Origin: an uncultured Tenacibaculum sp.
Lineage (GTDB): Bacteria; Bacteroidota; Bacteroidia; Flavobacteriales; Flavobacteriaceae
Reading direction: 5' to 3'
Assembly: GCA_947497895.1 (NCBI GenBank)
Contig: CANMIL010000001.1
Coordinates: 186,001-250,000, forward strand
Length of the DNA stretch: 64,000 nucleotides
Shown here piece by piece: positions 38,177 to 47,785 of the stretch (the stretch's first letter is position 1; each line of letters starts with the position of its first letter). The translations under genes were made by a program, and so were the position numbers. Below the pieces are notes generated by a model. The model was not told where the DNA came from and searched no databases. It saw nothing but the letters and a program-made list of their open reading frames with translations.

Positions 38177-39274
38177 TTGTTTCTTATATTCGGAAGGTGT
38201 TTGATTGGTAATCTTCTTAAAAGTTGTATTAAAAGTGGTTTTAGAATTGAAACCAGATTCATAGGCGATACCCAAAATAGACAATTTATCGTTTGAACTA
38301 TCTAACAATAGTTCTTTTGCTTTTTGAATACGGTAGGTATTGATAAATTGAAAAAAATTTTGATTAAATCCTTGGTTGATTATATAAGAAAGTTGATGAG
38401 TAGTAACATTCATTTCTTCAGACAAAGAAGCAAGATTAATTTCATTATTCAGGTATAGCTCTTTTTCCATCATTAAGCTGTTTAATTTAAATTTAAGGAG
38501 TACTAAATCTTCATCTTCTATTACTTTTCGTTTAATATTATCGAGTTTCTTTTCTTCCTTTTCTATGGAAATAACTTCTTTACGATGCTTTTCATTTTTT
38601 GGGAATATTTCTTTTTGACTTAATGCATGATATGCTATAAATAAGCCAATACCAAGCATTATTATATTGATGTATAAATTCAATGGAAGACCGAAATACA
38701 CAGAGTTGAAAATTGCAATTGTAATAGAAGTAAATATAATAGCCCAAATAATAGAATTTAACCATTTTAAATCTATTTCTGATGTATTAGAAGAAAACAA
38801 GTTTATTTGACGCTGATGCTTTCGTATCTTTAAATATGACAAGACAGTATATATGAGTGCATGAATAATAAGTAAGGGAACTAAAAGAATTATTAATGAA
38901 CTTTTATTTTCAAAATCCACAATAAGAACTCCCAGGTAAATACAAGGCAACAATAGATAAATCAGGTCTCGCTTTTTAAGTTGATAGTTAGGATTGGTAA
39001 AAAAGACGATACTCAAATAAAAAAATATTGGAGTTAAAAATTGAAAAAACGCAATAATTAAAGCAGGTATAGGTTTTATCGAAGGCGCTTTAATCAACAC
39101 TAATATTTCATCTAAAAAGAAAGTCGCCCATAAAAAAAGAAACAATCCAAAGATAAAATTAGCCTTTCTGTTAACTTTTAGTGGATTCGATAACATTATG
39201 AAAGAGAGCATCAAAAATGATGAAAAAACGAGTATTTGAATAAAATTGATAAGCACTAAGTTGGTTTTATACAA
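38162..39274 (-). CDS. AraC-family regulator with N-terminal membrane domain
   Basis: The 370 residues comprise about seven hydrophobic segments over residues 10-220, a charged linker (KNEKHRKEVISIEKEEKK) and a C-terminal AraC HTH (LSILGIAYESGFNSKTTFNTTFKKI, ending TPSEYKKQRS). It is the same architecture as the regulator at 10195. It lies upstream of the SDR and epimerase genes on the same strand, with paired direct repeats between, so it probably activates them. Signal unknown. Confidence 0.87.
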   Translation of the reverse strand: MYKTNLVLINFIQILVFSSFLMLSFIMLSNPLKVNRKANFIFGLFLFLWATFFLDEILVLIKAPSIKPIPALIIAFFQFLTPIFFYLSIVFFTNPNYQLKKRDLIYLLLPCIYLGVLIVDFENKSSLIILLVPLLIIHALIYTVLSYLKIRKHQRQINLFSSNTSEIDLKWLNSIIWAIIFTSITIAIFNSVYFGLPLNLYINIIMLGIGLFIAYHALSQKEIFPKNEKHRKEVISIEKEEKKLDNIKRKVIEDEDLVLLKFKLNSLMMEKELYLNNEINLASLSEEMNVTTHQLSYIINQGFNQNFFQFINTYRIQKAKELLLDSSNDKLSILGIAYESGFNSKTTFNTTFKKITNQTPSEYKKQRSTL

Positions 39275-39493
39275 ATATACATGATTGGTACTTTTACAGT
39301 TTTTCTTAGCCTAATTAATACTTCCAGAAATCCTTAATTTTTTGTTAATTAATTTTTCAGGCGTAACAAAATAGATTCTAGAACATCATACTAGATATAA
39401 CATTTTGTTTACTGTCAATATTGTATGAATTAGTCAATTTATGAACGACAAATTATTCTTAAGGACAGTGCACAATCCATAATTCACTAAACA

Positions 39494-41776
39494 ATGAAAA
39501 CTTTAATTTCGAAATGTTTAATTGCAATACTCTTTTTTTCTAGTATGTTAGCAGAAATAAATGCCCAAGATATTTCAGGAGCATGGGAGGGTAAACTTTC
39601 TGTTCAAGGAAATAGTATACCCATACTTTTTAACGTGAAGTTAGAAGCAGGTACCTATTCCTCAACAATGGATAGTCCATCTCAAGGAGCTACGGGAATT
39701 CCAATGGATAAAACAGTTTTTGAAAACAATGTTTTAACCATTAAATTCAATCAAGCTGGAATAAAATATGTTGGGAATTTAAAAGAAAATAAATTTGAAG
39801 GAACTTTTTTTCAAGGTCCTACTGAAATCCCTTTAATATTGAGCAAAACAGTTAAAACATTACCAGGTAATACAGCTTTACCAACATCAGAAACAGAATT
39901 AGAAAAATTAGCAAAAGCCGATACTGGCAATTATAAATATTCTGTAGAGGATTACTTTGCAAGACCAAAGGCACGCAGCTTTAGCTTTTCACCCAATGGA
40001 AACTATATGTCTTACCAAGAAAAAGATGCTAATAAAAAGAATCATGTTTATGTGAAAAATACTGAAACCGGTGATATAAAAAGAGTTATTGAAGAGAAAG
40101 AGGAACTTATTAGAGGTTTTGGTTGGGCTAATGATGGTCGATTAATTTATGTTATGGATAAAGGAGGTAATGAAGATTATCATTTATTCGCTGTTGATGT
40201 AGATGGAAAAAACCAGAAAGAATTAACTCCTTATGATGGTGTTAAAGTCAGAATTCTTAATGGTTTAAAAGAGGATAAAAACCATATGATTATCTCAATG
40301 AACAAGAATAATCCTTCTATTTTTGAACCTTATAAAATCAATATTATTAGCGGTGAGTTAGAGCAACTTTATAAAAATGAAGATGCTGCTAATCCAATCA
40401 ATGGTTACGAGTTTGATAAGGATGGAAATTTAAGAGGTTTTTCTAAACTTAGAGATGGTGTTTTTGTAGATATGTATTATACCATTGATGGTAAAAATTA
40501 TGAAATCAAGAAAAAATTAAGCTGGAAAGATCAATTCACAATCATAAGTTTCAATTATGCTTCTGATAATAAACACGAAGCCTATGTGTCTTCGAACTTA
40601 GATAGCGATAAGACGCAATTGTATTTGTACGATTTAAAAGAAGATAAAATTCTAAAGAAGTTATATTCAAACGATAATTATGATGTTTCAGGTTTGTCGT
40701 TATCAAGAAAGAGAAACTATGAATTAGACTATTTTTCGTATGAAGGAGAGAAATCTCATATTATTCCTGTAAGTAATTATTATAAAAAGTTACACAAACG
40801 CATTACTTCTAAGTTTCCAGAATACAGTTATTCAATAACGGATGTTACTGATGATGAAAGCAAGTATTTAATTTTCCTTCAAAGCGATAAATTATATGGA
40901 ACTTACTATTCGTATGATGCAAAGAAGAAGACCTTTAAATTACTTTATAATTTAATGCCTAATCTTAATGAAAAGGATATGGCTGAAATGCGTCCTATTA
41001 CTTTTAAAAGTAGAGATGGATTGACAATTCATGGATATATAACATTACCAAAAGAAGCTCAACAAGGAAAGAAAGTACCAGTAATTGTGAATCCACATGG
41101 AGGGCCTCAGGGAATTAGAGACTCTTGGGGATTCAATCCTGAAGCACAGTTATTTGCAAGTAGAGGGTACGCTACACTTCAAGTTAATTTTAGAATTTCT
41201 GGAGGTTATGGAAAGAAATTCTTGAAATCTGGGTTTAAACAAATTGGAAGAAAGGCAATGGATGATGTAGAAGATGGACTACAATACGTTATTGATCAAG
41301 GCTGGGTTGATAAAAGTAAAGTAGCTATTTATGGTGGTAGTCATGGTGGTTATGCAGTATTAAGAGGATTAACTAAAACTCCTGATTTATATACCTGTGG
41401 GGTTGATTATGTGGGTGTTTCTAACCTGTTCACCTTTATGAATAGTATTCCGGCATATTGGAAACCATATTTAAAAATCTTAAAAGAAATTTGGTACGAT
41501 CCTGATGTACCTGCTGAAAAAGCAATTATGAATGAAGTATCTCCTGTATTCCAAATAGATAAGATAAAGAAGCCTCTTTTTGTAGTACAAGGAGCGAATG
41601 ACCCAAGAGTAAACATTGACGAATCAGATCAAATCGTTAGCGCTTTGAGAGGAAAAGGTTTTGACGTTCCTTACATGGTGAAATACGATGAAGGTCATGG
41701 ATTTGCTAAAGAAGAAAATAGTATAGAATTATACAAAGCTATGATGGGATTCTATGCAAAACACTTGAAAAATTAA
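39494..41776 (+). CDS. S9-family prolyl oligopeptidase-like peptidase, exported
   Basis: The 760 residues carry a signal peptide ending near INAQ (residue 25). A roughly 100-residue beta-rich N-terminal domain (AWEGKLSVQG) precedes the beta-propeller (about 130-480) and the alpha/beta-hydrolase catalytic domain. The triad is Ser616 in GGSHGGY, Asp703 in GANDPRVN and His735 in EGHGF. Relatives are dipeptidyl or acylaminoacyl peptidases that cut oligopeptides in the periplasm. The N-terminal extra domain is an unusual but known addition. Monocistronic, with a strong terminator. Confidence 0.9.
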   Translation: MKTLISKCLIAILFFSSMLAEINAQDISGAWEGKLSVQGNSIPILFNVKLEAGTYSSTMDSPSQGATGIPMDKTVFENNVLTIKFNQAGIKYVGNLKENKFEGTFFQGPTEIPLILSKTVKTLPGNTALPTSETELEKLAKADTGNYKYSVEDYFARPKARSFSFSPNGNYMSYQEKDANKKNHVYVKNTETGDIKRVIEEKEELIRGFGWANDGRLIYVMDKGGNEDYHLFAVDVDGKNQKELTPYDGVKVRILNGLKEDKNHMIISMNKNNPSIFEPYKINIISGELEQLYKNEDAANPINGYEFDKDGNLRGFSKLRDGVFVDMYYTIDGKNYEIKKKLSWKDQFTIISFNYASDNKHEAYVSSNLDSDKTQLYLYDLKEDKILKKLYSNDNYDVSGLSLSRKRNYELDYFSYEGEKSHIIPVSNYYKKLHKRITSKFPEYSYSITDVTDDESKYLIFLQSDKLYGTYYSYDAKKKTFKLLYNLMPNLNEKDMAEMRPITFKSRDGLTIHGYITLPKEAQQGKKVPVIVNPHGGPQGIRDSWGFNPEAQLFASRGYATLQVNFRISGGYGKKFLKSGFKQIGRKAMDDVEDGLQYVIDQGWVDKSKVAIYGGSHGGYAVLRGLTKTPDLYTCGVDYVGVSNLFTFMNSIPAYWKPYLKILKEIWYDPDVPAEKAIMNEVSPVFQIDKIKKPLFVVQGANDPRVNIDESDQIVSALRGKGFDVPYMVKYDEGHGFAKEENSIELYKAMMGFYAKHLKN

Positions 41777-41795
41777 TAAAATTATTTCTATAGTT

Positions 41796-41827
41796 AAAAG
41801 CCGCTTAATTTCCTAAGCGGCTTTTTT
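41796..41827 (+). terminator. Terminator after the S9 peptidase
   Basis: AAAAGCCGCTTA (41796-41807) and TAAGCGGCTTTT (41814-41825) form a perfect 12-bp stem with a 6-nt loop and a T run. Confidence 0.92.
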
Positions 41828-41871
41828 ATTATACATGAATTCAGTCATCTATAAATGTTCATACTCTTAAT

Positions 41872-41900
41872 TTCGACTTTAATTCTTAAAATTCGACTTC
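41872..41900 (+). promoter_or_regulatory. Paired TTCGA half-sites upstream of the tolC operon
   Basis: TTCGACTT occurs at 41872-41879 and again at 41892-41899, exactly 20 bp apart. The same arrangement recurs before the gene at 46465. Two half-sites two helical turns apart fit binding by a LytTR response regulator such as the one at 48828. Confidence 0.5.
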
Positions 41901-41967
41901 ATTAAAAATTTTCTCCATAACGATCATTGAAACTTCATCTTTACTATGAATTTTAAATGTATTTTTA

Positions 41968-43305
41968 GTGAGAACCAACATAGTATTAACTTTTCTTTGT
42001 ACTTGGCTTAACGCACTATCGTTTTTTGCTCAAACTAGTACAAATTACGCTCCATTAGAGTTTAGTTCTTTTGAAGAAATTATTTCTTATGCCAATGAAC
42101 ATGCCATATCTATCCTTAATTCAGGCATCAATGAAGAAGTTTCAAAAGAAAGAAAAAAGGCATCCAAAGCTTACCTTTATCCAACCATAAATGCTTCAGG
42201 TGGCTATAATAATAACCTCACCTTGCAACCAACGCTCATTCCTGCCCAGATATTCAACCCGAATGCTCCGTCAGGAACTTTTGAAGAATTAACTTTCGGT
42301 AGGCAGCATATCTATTCGGCAGGATTACAAGTTAATTGGAATATTTTGAACTTTCAAAAAATATTTGCTTCAGAAACAGCAAATATATCAGCAAAACAAA
42401 GTGAAATTACTACTCAAAAGAGTAAGCTGTCCACTTACAATGGATTGGCTTCCAATTACTATTCCGTAATTCTAACACAAGAAGCTACCAAAATATACAA
42501 TGAAAATCTTAAAGTTTCAGAGGCTTTTTATAACCATACAAAAGATAAGTATGAAAGAGGAATTGTAGATGAAAAAGCCGTAAATACTGCTGAAATCAGG
42601 CATATTCAAAATAGAAAAAACCTTCAACAGGCAAAAAACAGTATAAATCGTTATTACAAACAGTTACAAAGTCAATTAAATTGTAATCGAGAAATAAGCA
42701 TTGAAGACACACCTGATAATTTCAATTTATCGAGTACTTACATATCTAGCACTCATCCCGATGTTGTTTGGCAAAAAATGGAAGTTGAGAAACAAAAATC
42801 AATCCTTAAAGAATCGAAATCTTTGTTACTACCCAATCTAAGTGTTAATTACCAGTACAATAAAAGTTGGGCTACGGACACTTTTAACGATTTTTCAAAC
42901 GTAAGTGAGTTACCACAACAAACCTTAGGGCTAAAACTTAATATTCCCGTTTTTAACGGTTTTTCCAGTCGTAAAAAGATCAAACAGTCAAAATTACTTC
43001 TACAGCAACAACAATTACAATTAGAAAACACAAAACTAATTGCTCAAAATGAAGATAAACTTTTAGTAGATGATGTAGAACATTTTCAAAAGGAGTTATC
43101 TGAAAATTCTAAAATCCTCAAACTTACTGAGAAAAACGATCAACATGCAGAAAACAAGTATAACTCGGGTATTATTAGTCTGGATGATCGATTAAAAAGT
43201 TATGATGAATTGTTGAATGCTCAAAACGCATATTTGCAAAGCCTTGCTTCTTATACCTTATCAAAATACAAACTCTATATCAGGCAAATTGATTTAGAAT
43301 CTTAG
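41968..43305 (+). CDS. TolC-family outer-membrane efflux protein
   Basis: The start is GTG at 41968, since an upstream ATG hits a stop. A signal peptide ends near FFAQ, then two OEP repeats of long alpha-helices (coiled-coil, Gln/Lys/Glu-rich) with beta strands, 445 residues in total. It should form the outer-membrane exit duct for the tripartite exporter encoded next: HlyD-like adaptor, FtsX/MacB permease and ATPase, all within a few bases of each other. LytTR-type half-sites lie upstream. Confidence 0.88.
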   Translation: MRTNIVLTFLCTWLNALSFFAQTSTNYAPLEFSSFEEIISYANEHAISILNSGINEEVSKERKKASKAYLYPTINASGGYNNNLTLQPTLIPAQIFNPNAPSGTFEELTFGRQHIYSAGLQVNWNILNFQKIFASETANISAKQSEITTQKSKLSTYNGLASNYYSVILTQEATKIYNENLKVSEAFYNHTKDKYERGIVDEKAVNTAEIRHIQNRKNLQQAKNSINRYYKQLQSQLNCNREISIEDTPDNFNLSSTYISSTHPDVVWQKMEVEKQKSILKESKSLLLPNLSVNYQYNKSWATDTFNDFSNVSELPQQTLGLKLNIPVFNGFSSRKKIKQSKLLLQQQQLQLENTKLIAQNEDKLLVDDVEHFQKELSENSKILKLTEKNDQHAENKYNSGIISLDDRLKSYDELLNAQNAYLQSLASYTLSKYKLYIRQIDLES

Positions 43306-43322
43306 AACTAAAAATTACAAAG

Positions 43323-44420
43323 ATGAAATATAACAACAAACTTTATTTAGTTGTAACCATAATAACACTATGCCTATTTATTTCTTGCAACGAGAAAGAA
43401 ACAACGAAGCCCACAATAAAAAATATTGAAAACGCAGTATTCGCCAGTGGCCATATCGAACAAGAGAATCAATATACAGTTTCGGCAAGTGTTGATGGAA
43501 TTTTAACTTCGATACCTGTAAGTGAAGGTGATTCCATTACGAAGAAAACCAACATTGCTATCATCAAAAGTGATATTCAAAAGAATCAAGTAAAAGATGC
43601 CCTTGTAGTTTATAACAACGCAGTAAATAATGCAGCAAGTAATTCTTCCACTTTACAACAAATTGAAGTAAAAATTAATCAGGCAAAAGCACAATTAATA
43701 TTAGATCAGTCTAATTATAAAAGATATAAGAATTTGTTGGAAAAGAATTCTGTTTCACAATTGGAATATGAAAAGGCATATTTACAATATCAAGCATCTA
43801 AGAATAATCTTTTAGGTTTAAAAGACAATTATGAACAAACCGTAAAGGATCTAAAAGTTAGTGAAACACGTAGTTTGGTTCAAGTAAACACTCAAAAAGA
43901 GCTACTTGAAGACTATCAACTTACATCATCAATTTCTGGAACTGTAATTAATGTTTTCAAAAAGCAAGGTGAACTCATTAGAAGGGGTGAGGCCGTTGCT
44001 GAAATAGGTAGTGGGGAATTCATTATTAAACTATTTGTTGCTGAAGATGATATACGCAAAATAAATTTGGGACAATTGGTGGCTGTTCATGTAAATACCA
44101 ATACAGAGGAAACATTTTCTGCAGAAATATCTAAAATATATCCTGGTTTTAATATTCAAGAGCAATCTTATATCGTTGAAGCAAAATTTAAACAAGCACC
44201 TAGAAAAATTTTCTCAGGCTCACAACTTCAAGCAAATATAAAAACTGATAATGTAACAGATGTTTTAGTGATTCCTACAGAATATCTAATTAAAGGAAAT
44301 CATGTATTGCTAGATAACGGAGAAGAAAAAGCAATAGAAATAGGACACAAAAACATTGATTGGACAGTGGTGAAATCAGGTATATCTGAAAACACCAAAA
44401 TTGTAAAACCTAAAAAGTAA
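43323..44420 (+). CDS. HlyD/MacA-type periplasmic adaptor, lipoprotein
   Basis: This 365-residue adaptor has a lipoprotein signal (lipobox FISC near residue 22). A biotinyl-lipoyl half (SVDGILTSIPVSEGDSI), a coiled-coil hairpin over about 85-195, a second lipoyl half (SGTVINVFKKQGELI) and a beta-barrel domain follow. It bridges the inner-membrane permease to TolC. It follows tolC by 17 bp and precedes the permease by 3 bp, so all four genes form one exporter operon. Confidence 0.9.
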   Translation: MKYNNKLYLVVTIITLCLFISCNEKETTKPTIKNIENAVFASGHIEQENQYTVSASVDGILTSIPVSEGDSITKKTNIAIIKSDIQKNQVKDALVVYNNAVNNAASNSSTLQQIEVKINQAKAQLILDQSNYKRYKNLLEKNSVSQLEYEKAYLQYQASKNNLLGLKDNYEQTVKDLKVSETRSLVQVNTQKELLEDYQLTSSISGTVINVFKKQGELIRRGEAVAEIGSGEFIIKLFVAEDDIRKINLGQLVAVHVNTNTEETFSAEISKIYPGFNIQEQSYIVEAKFKQAPRKIFSGSQLQANIKTDNVTDVLVIPTEYLIKGNHVLLDNGEEKAIEIGHKNIDWTVVKSGISENTKIVKPKK

Positions 44421-44423
44421 AAC

Positions 44424-45662
44424 ATGAATACCAATCAAAAAATAGCAAAAGTTCAGTTAAGCTCAAGATTTAGGCAGTTACTCGTTGCTATATTAAGCGT
44501 CGCTTTCGGTACATCTATGTATATCGCTATGAATAGCTTTATGGCTGGAGTAAACAATATACAAACTGAAATCACTTTTGCTTCCATGGCTCATATAAAA
44601 GTATTTAACGATTTAACCGATGGTACTTCTTCAATATTACCTGCACCAAAAGAGAATAACACTGTATTGATGATTCATAACAACAAAAACATTCAATACA
44701 CAGAAGGTATCAAAAATGTGGATGAGATTAAAAAGAAGATCTTCGAAATCCCTGAAGTGAACAGTGTAACTGTTCAGTTAAATGAGACTATTTTTATTAG
44801 AAATGGAGTTGCTAAAGCAAATGCTTCTCTTTCTGGTATTGATACTGTTAACGAAAATGAACTTTTCGAAACAGCTAGCTATATGATCGAGGGAAGTTTG
44901 AGCGACTTAGATAAACGTTCTGATGGTATTATACTTGGTGTCAACTTAGCGAGAAAAATAGGAGTAAAAACGGGAAATACTGTATCTGTATCCACATCTC
45001 ACGGTATCTCTAAAACTTTTAAGATTATTGGAATCATAGAAACGGGTTCTAAAGGAGCGGATATGACACGTGCATTAGTCTCTATTCAAACTGCAAGGCA
45101 GTTATTTTCAAAAAACAAGAGCTATGCTACGGACATTTTAGTTAACACCAATAATTACAATAATGCTAACGAAGTGGCTAAAAAAGTTCGTGAAATCACA
45201 GATTATAAAGTTGAATCCTGGCAGGAAGGAAACAGTCAATTAGTTTCTTCAAGCATTTTAAGAGATATTCTTGCAATATCAGTTTCCTTAACTATTCTAA
45301 TCGTAGCTGGATTTGGTATTTATAATATTATGAATATGACGGTAAACGAAAAAATAAAGGAAATAGCCATTCTTAAAGCTATGGGATTCAACGGAAAAGA
45401 TGTCATTGAAATCTTCTTAACACAATCCATAGTGATAGGACTAATTGGTGGCTTTATAGGTGTATTTTTAGGTAATATTATTGTTCAAACATTAGATGTT
45501 GTTCCGTTTAAAATAGCTACACATAATACCTTACCAGTAGTTTATAATCCAAAGGATTATGTTTTGTCTTTTTGTTTTGGTGTCATTATCACTTTAATAG
45601 CAGGATATCTCCCGTCTCGTAAAGCATCAAAAGTAGATCCAGTTCAAATATTAAGAGGATAA
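44424..45662 (+). CDS. MacB/FtsX-type ABC transporter permease
   Basis: The 412 residues begin with one membrane helix (LLVAILSVAFGTSMYIAM). A MacB-type periplasmic core domain (about 50-270) and three C-terminal helices of the FtsX fold follow (TILIVAGFGIYNIMNM, EIFLTQSIVIGLIGGFIGVF, LSFCFGVIITLIAGYLPSR). It ends in VDPVQILRG, a classic MacB/LolC tail. The ATPase is a separate gene 12 bp downstream. Likely exports a peptide, lipid or antimicrobial; the cargo is unknown. Confidence 0.9.
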   Translation: MNTNQKIAKVQLSSRFRQLLVAILSVAFGTSMYIAMNSFMAGVNNIQTEITFASMAHIKVFNDLTDGTSSILPAPKENNTVLMIHNNKNIQYTEGIKNVDEIKKKIFEIPEVNSVTVQLNETIFIRNGVAKANASLSGIDTVNENELFETASYMIEGSLSDLDKRSDGIILGVNLARKIGVKTGNTVSVSTSHGISKTFKIIGIIETGSKGADMTRALVSIQTARQLFSKNKSYATDILVNTNNYNNANEVAKKVREITDYKVESWQEGNSQLVSSSILRDILAISVSLTILIVAGFGIYNIMNMTVNEKIKEIAILKAMGFNGKDVIEIFLTQSIVIGLIGGFIGVFLGNIIVQTLDVVPFKIATHNTLPVVYNPKDYVLSFCFGVIITLIAGYLPSRKASKVDPVQILRG

Positions 45663-45674
45663 AAACAGATAATT

Positions 45675-46349
45675 ATGAATATGATTTCAGTAAATAATAT
45701 CAACAAACACTTCTACGATCCAGTAGAGTTCCAAGTTTTAAAAGATATCTCATTTGATGTACATAAAGGAGAATTTGTATCTATCGTTGGTAAATCGGGT
45801 TCTGGTAAATCCACTTTACTATATCTGTTATCTACAATGGATACCCAGTACAACGGTAATATATCAATAAATAATACCGAAGTTACTGGTTTATCTCAAA
45901 ATCAATTAGCTAAATTCAGAAATGAGCATATAGGTTTTGTATTTCAGTTTCATTTCTTACTTCCTGAATTCACGGTTCTAGATAACGTCATGTTACCAGC
46001 ACTAAAACTTAACAAAAAGAGTAAGGAAGAAATCGAGGCAGAAGCTATTGAATCGTTGAATCTATTAGGTTTAAAGGGAAATGAATATAAAAAAGCCTCG
46101 AAAATATCTGGAGGACAACAACAACGTGTAGCGATTGCAAGAGCCTTAATTAATTCACCATCCATTATTATGGGAGATGAACCTACGGGTAACCTCGATT
46201 CCAAAAACACAGATATCGTATTCGATGTATTTCGTGAATTAGCCAAAGAAAGAGGGCAAACTATTATTGCTGTAACTCACGATGATGAATTCGCTGATAA
46301 ATGCGATCGTATTATCGAACTTTCAGATGGAAAATTGATTCGTCAATAA
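45675..46349 (+). CDS. ABC transporter ATP-binding protein (MacB/LolD type)
   Basis: This 224-residue ATPase has Walker A GKSGSGKST at residues 39-47, Q-loop FQFHFLLPEFTVLDNV, signature SGGQQQRVAIARAL, Walker B IIMGDEPTGNLD and an H-loop histidine (VTHDDEFA). All motifs are intact. It powers the FtsX-type permease just upstream. An internal ATG at residue 3 would also fit as start. Last gene of the exporter operon. Confidence 0.92.
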   Translation: MNMISVNNINKHFYDPVEFQVLKDISFDVHKGEFVSIVGKSGSGKSTLLYLLSTMDTQYNGNISINNTEVTGLSQNQLAKFRNEHIGFVFQFHFLLPEFTVLDNVMLPALKLNKKSKEEIEAEAIESLNLLGLKGNEYKKASKISGGQQQRVAIARALINSPSIIMGDEPTGNLDSKNTDIVFDVFRELAKERGQTIIAVTHDDEFADKCDRIIELSDGKLIRQ

Positions 46350-46367
46350 AGACTTTAAGTAATATAT

Positions 46368-46396
46368 TTCGATTCTAACACAACATATTCGAGTTC
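46368..46396 (+). promoter_or_regulatory. Paired TTCGA half-sites upstream of the DUF2147 gene
   Basis: TTCGATTC (46368-46375) and TTCGAGTT (46388-46395) are 20 bp apart, matching the spacing and flanks of the site at 41872-41900. Probably bound by the same regulator. Confidence 0.5.
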
Positions 46397-46464
46397 AGCT
46401 ATTTAAATATTAGATAAAATTGAATTATAACTAAAATTGTAAGCATATTAAAACAATAGTAAAC

Positions 46465-46833
46465 ATGAAATATTTAAAAACAATTATCACTTTATTACTG
46501 ATTAGTGTAACAAGCATTACTAGCTATGCGCAAACCGATATAGCACAAGAATGGGTTCTTGGAAAGAAAAATACCATTATAAAAATTGAGAAACAAAACG
46601 ATAATAATTATGAAGGAAAGATTATAGCTTCCGATAATCCAAAAGTTATTTTGGGAAAACTCATGGTGAAAGAACTAAAAAACAAAAATGGAAAATGGAA
46701 AGGAAAATTATTTTCACCCAAAAAGAAGGAATGGTATGATGCTGAGTTCGCACCAAAGGAAAATGTACTAGAAGTTAAAGTGAAGGCAGGATTCTTCTCA
46801 AAAACAATAGAATGGACCAAAAAGGAATCATAA
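46465..46833 (+). CDS. DUF2147-type small exported protein
   Basis: The 122 residues start with a signal peptide (MKYLKTIITLLLISVTSITSYAQ). A small beta-barrel-like DUF2147 domain follows (IIKIEKQNDNNYEGKI, LGKLMVKELKNKNGKWKGKLFSPKKKEWYDAEF). DUF2147 proteins are periplasmic or secreted and uncharacterised. The gene precedes an outer-membrane protein gene that it overlaps by 22 bp, and shares LytTR-like half-sites with the exporter operon, so it is probably part of the same stress response. Confidence 0.82.
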   Translation: MKYLKTIITLLLISVTSITSYAQTDIAQEWVLGKKNTIIKIEKQNDNNYEGKIIASDNPKVILGKLMVKELKNKNGKWKGKLFSPKKKEWYDAEFAPKENVLEVKVKAGFFSKTIEWTKKES

Positions 46834-47747
46834 ATATTAATTTAGAAAGAAAGGCAATTACAAAGCTAATTGCCTTTAGTTTTGCCTTTTTTTCTCTTAT
46901 TTTCAAAACAGATGCTCAAGAGTTTAGATTAGCGGGACTTCAATACAATAACTATCAAAGGGCAGCGATAAAAGATGCTACAGATGGGCAGGAAATAGCA
47001 TTTCACGAATTTGGAATTTATTTGAATATTCCAACGTTATTGAAGAATAAAAAGACAACTCTAATAAATGGAGTAGGATATGCGTTTGTTGAAGCAAACA
47101 TGTATAATTTACTTTTAACTTCTCTTGATTCTTATACCAAAAAGTTACAAGAAGTTCATTATCAACTTATCGTGATGCATCAATTTAATGACAAATGGGG
47201 GGTAACAGTTAATCTAAGACCTTCGTTAGCGTCTGATTTTGAGGAATCATTGAGCTCAGATGATTTTCTTTTTCAAGGAGCAATTTTAGCGACTAGGACA
47301 ATTCATGAAAGGTTAAAAATTGGGGCGGGTATTGCTCAAAGTTCACGCTTTGGGGAATCCAGAGTAATTCCTTTAGTAAGTTTAAACTATAAAAAGAATA
47401 AACATCAAGTAAATGCCTTATTACCTGTTAATTTGAAATATACATATTCACTATTAGCCAATAATAAATTAGCTCTTGGTGTAAAATATAATAGTGATGG
47501 TGCTAATTTTAATGTCTCAGATGATAACTTAAACAATGTTAATAAAATTAATTATTCACGTACAAACCTTGGTATTTTGACGCAATATAATTTTGCAAAA
47601 GGATTTCGTGCAGAAGCTTATGGAGGCATTAGTACGAATAGAAAATATAATTTTGTAGATATTGCTGGTAATACACTCGAAGTAGATTCTAAAGGAGCTT
47701 CTTTTTTCAATATAGGCATTGTTTATATTCCTAGTAAAAGAAAATAA
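46812..47747 (+). CDS. DUF6268-like outer-membrane beta-barrel protein
   Basis: The 311-residue frame starts at an ATG inside the end of the DUF2147 gene. A hydrophobic signal (ITKLIAFSFAFFSLIF) lies at residues 16-31 after a basic stretch. The mature part shows alternating strands ending in an aromatic-rich segment, typical of a DUF6268-type beta-barrel. The 22-bp overlap implies translational coupling. Function unknown; it may be an envelope-stress barrel. The family name is given from resemblance only. Confidence 0.7.
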   Translation: MDQKGIININLERKAITKLIAFSFAFFSLIFKTDAQEFRLAGLQYNNYQRAAIKDATDGQEIAFHEFGIYLNIPTLLKNKKTTLINGVGYAFVEANMYNLLLTSLDSYTKKLQEVHYQLIVMHQFNDKWGVTVNLRPSLASDFEESLSSDDFLFQGAILATRTIHERLKIGAGIAQSSRFGESRVIPLVSLNYKKNKHQVNALLPVNLKYTYSLLANNKLALGVKYNSDGANFNVSDDNLNNVNKINYSRTNLGILTQYNFAKGFRAEAYGGISTNRKYNFVDIAGNTLEVDSKGASFFNIGIVYIPSKRK

Positions 47748-47785
47748 TTCAATATCTTTCTAAAGACATTTTGTTATAAATTGAA

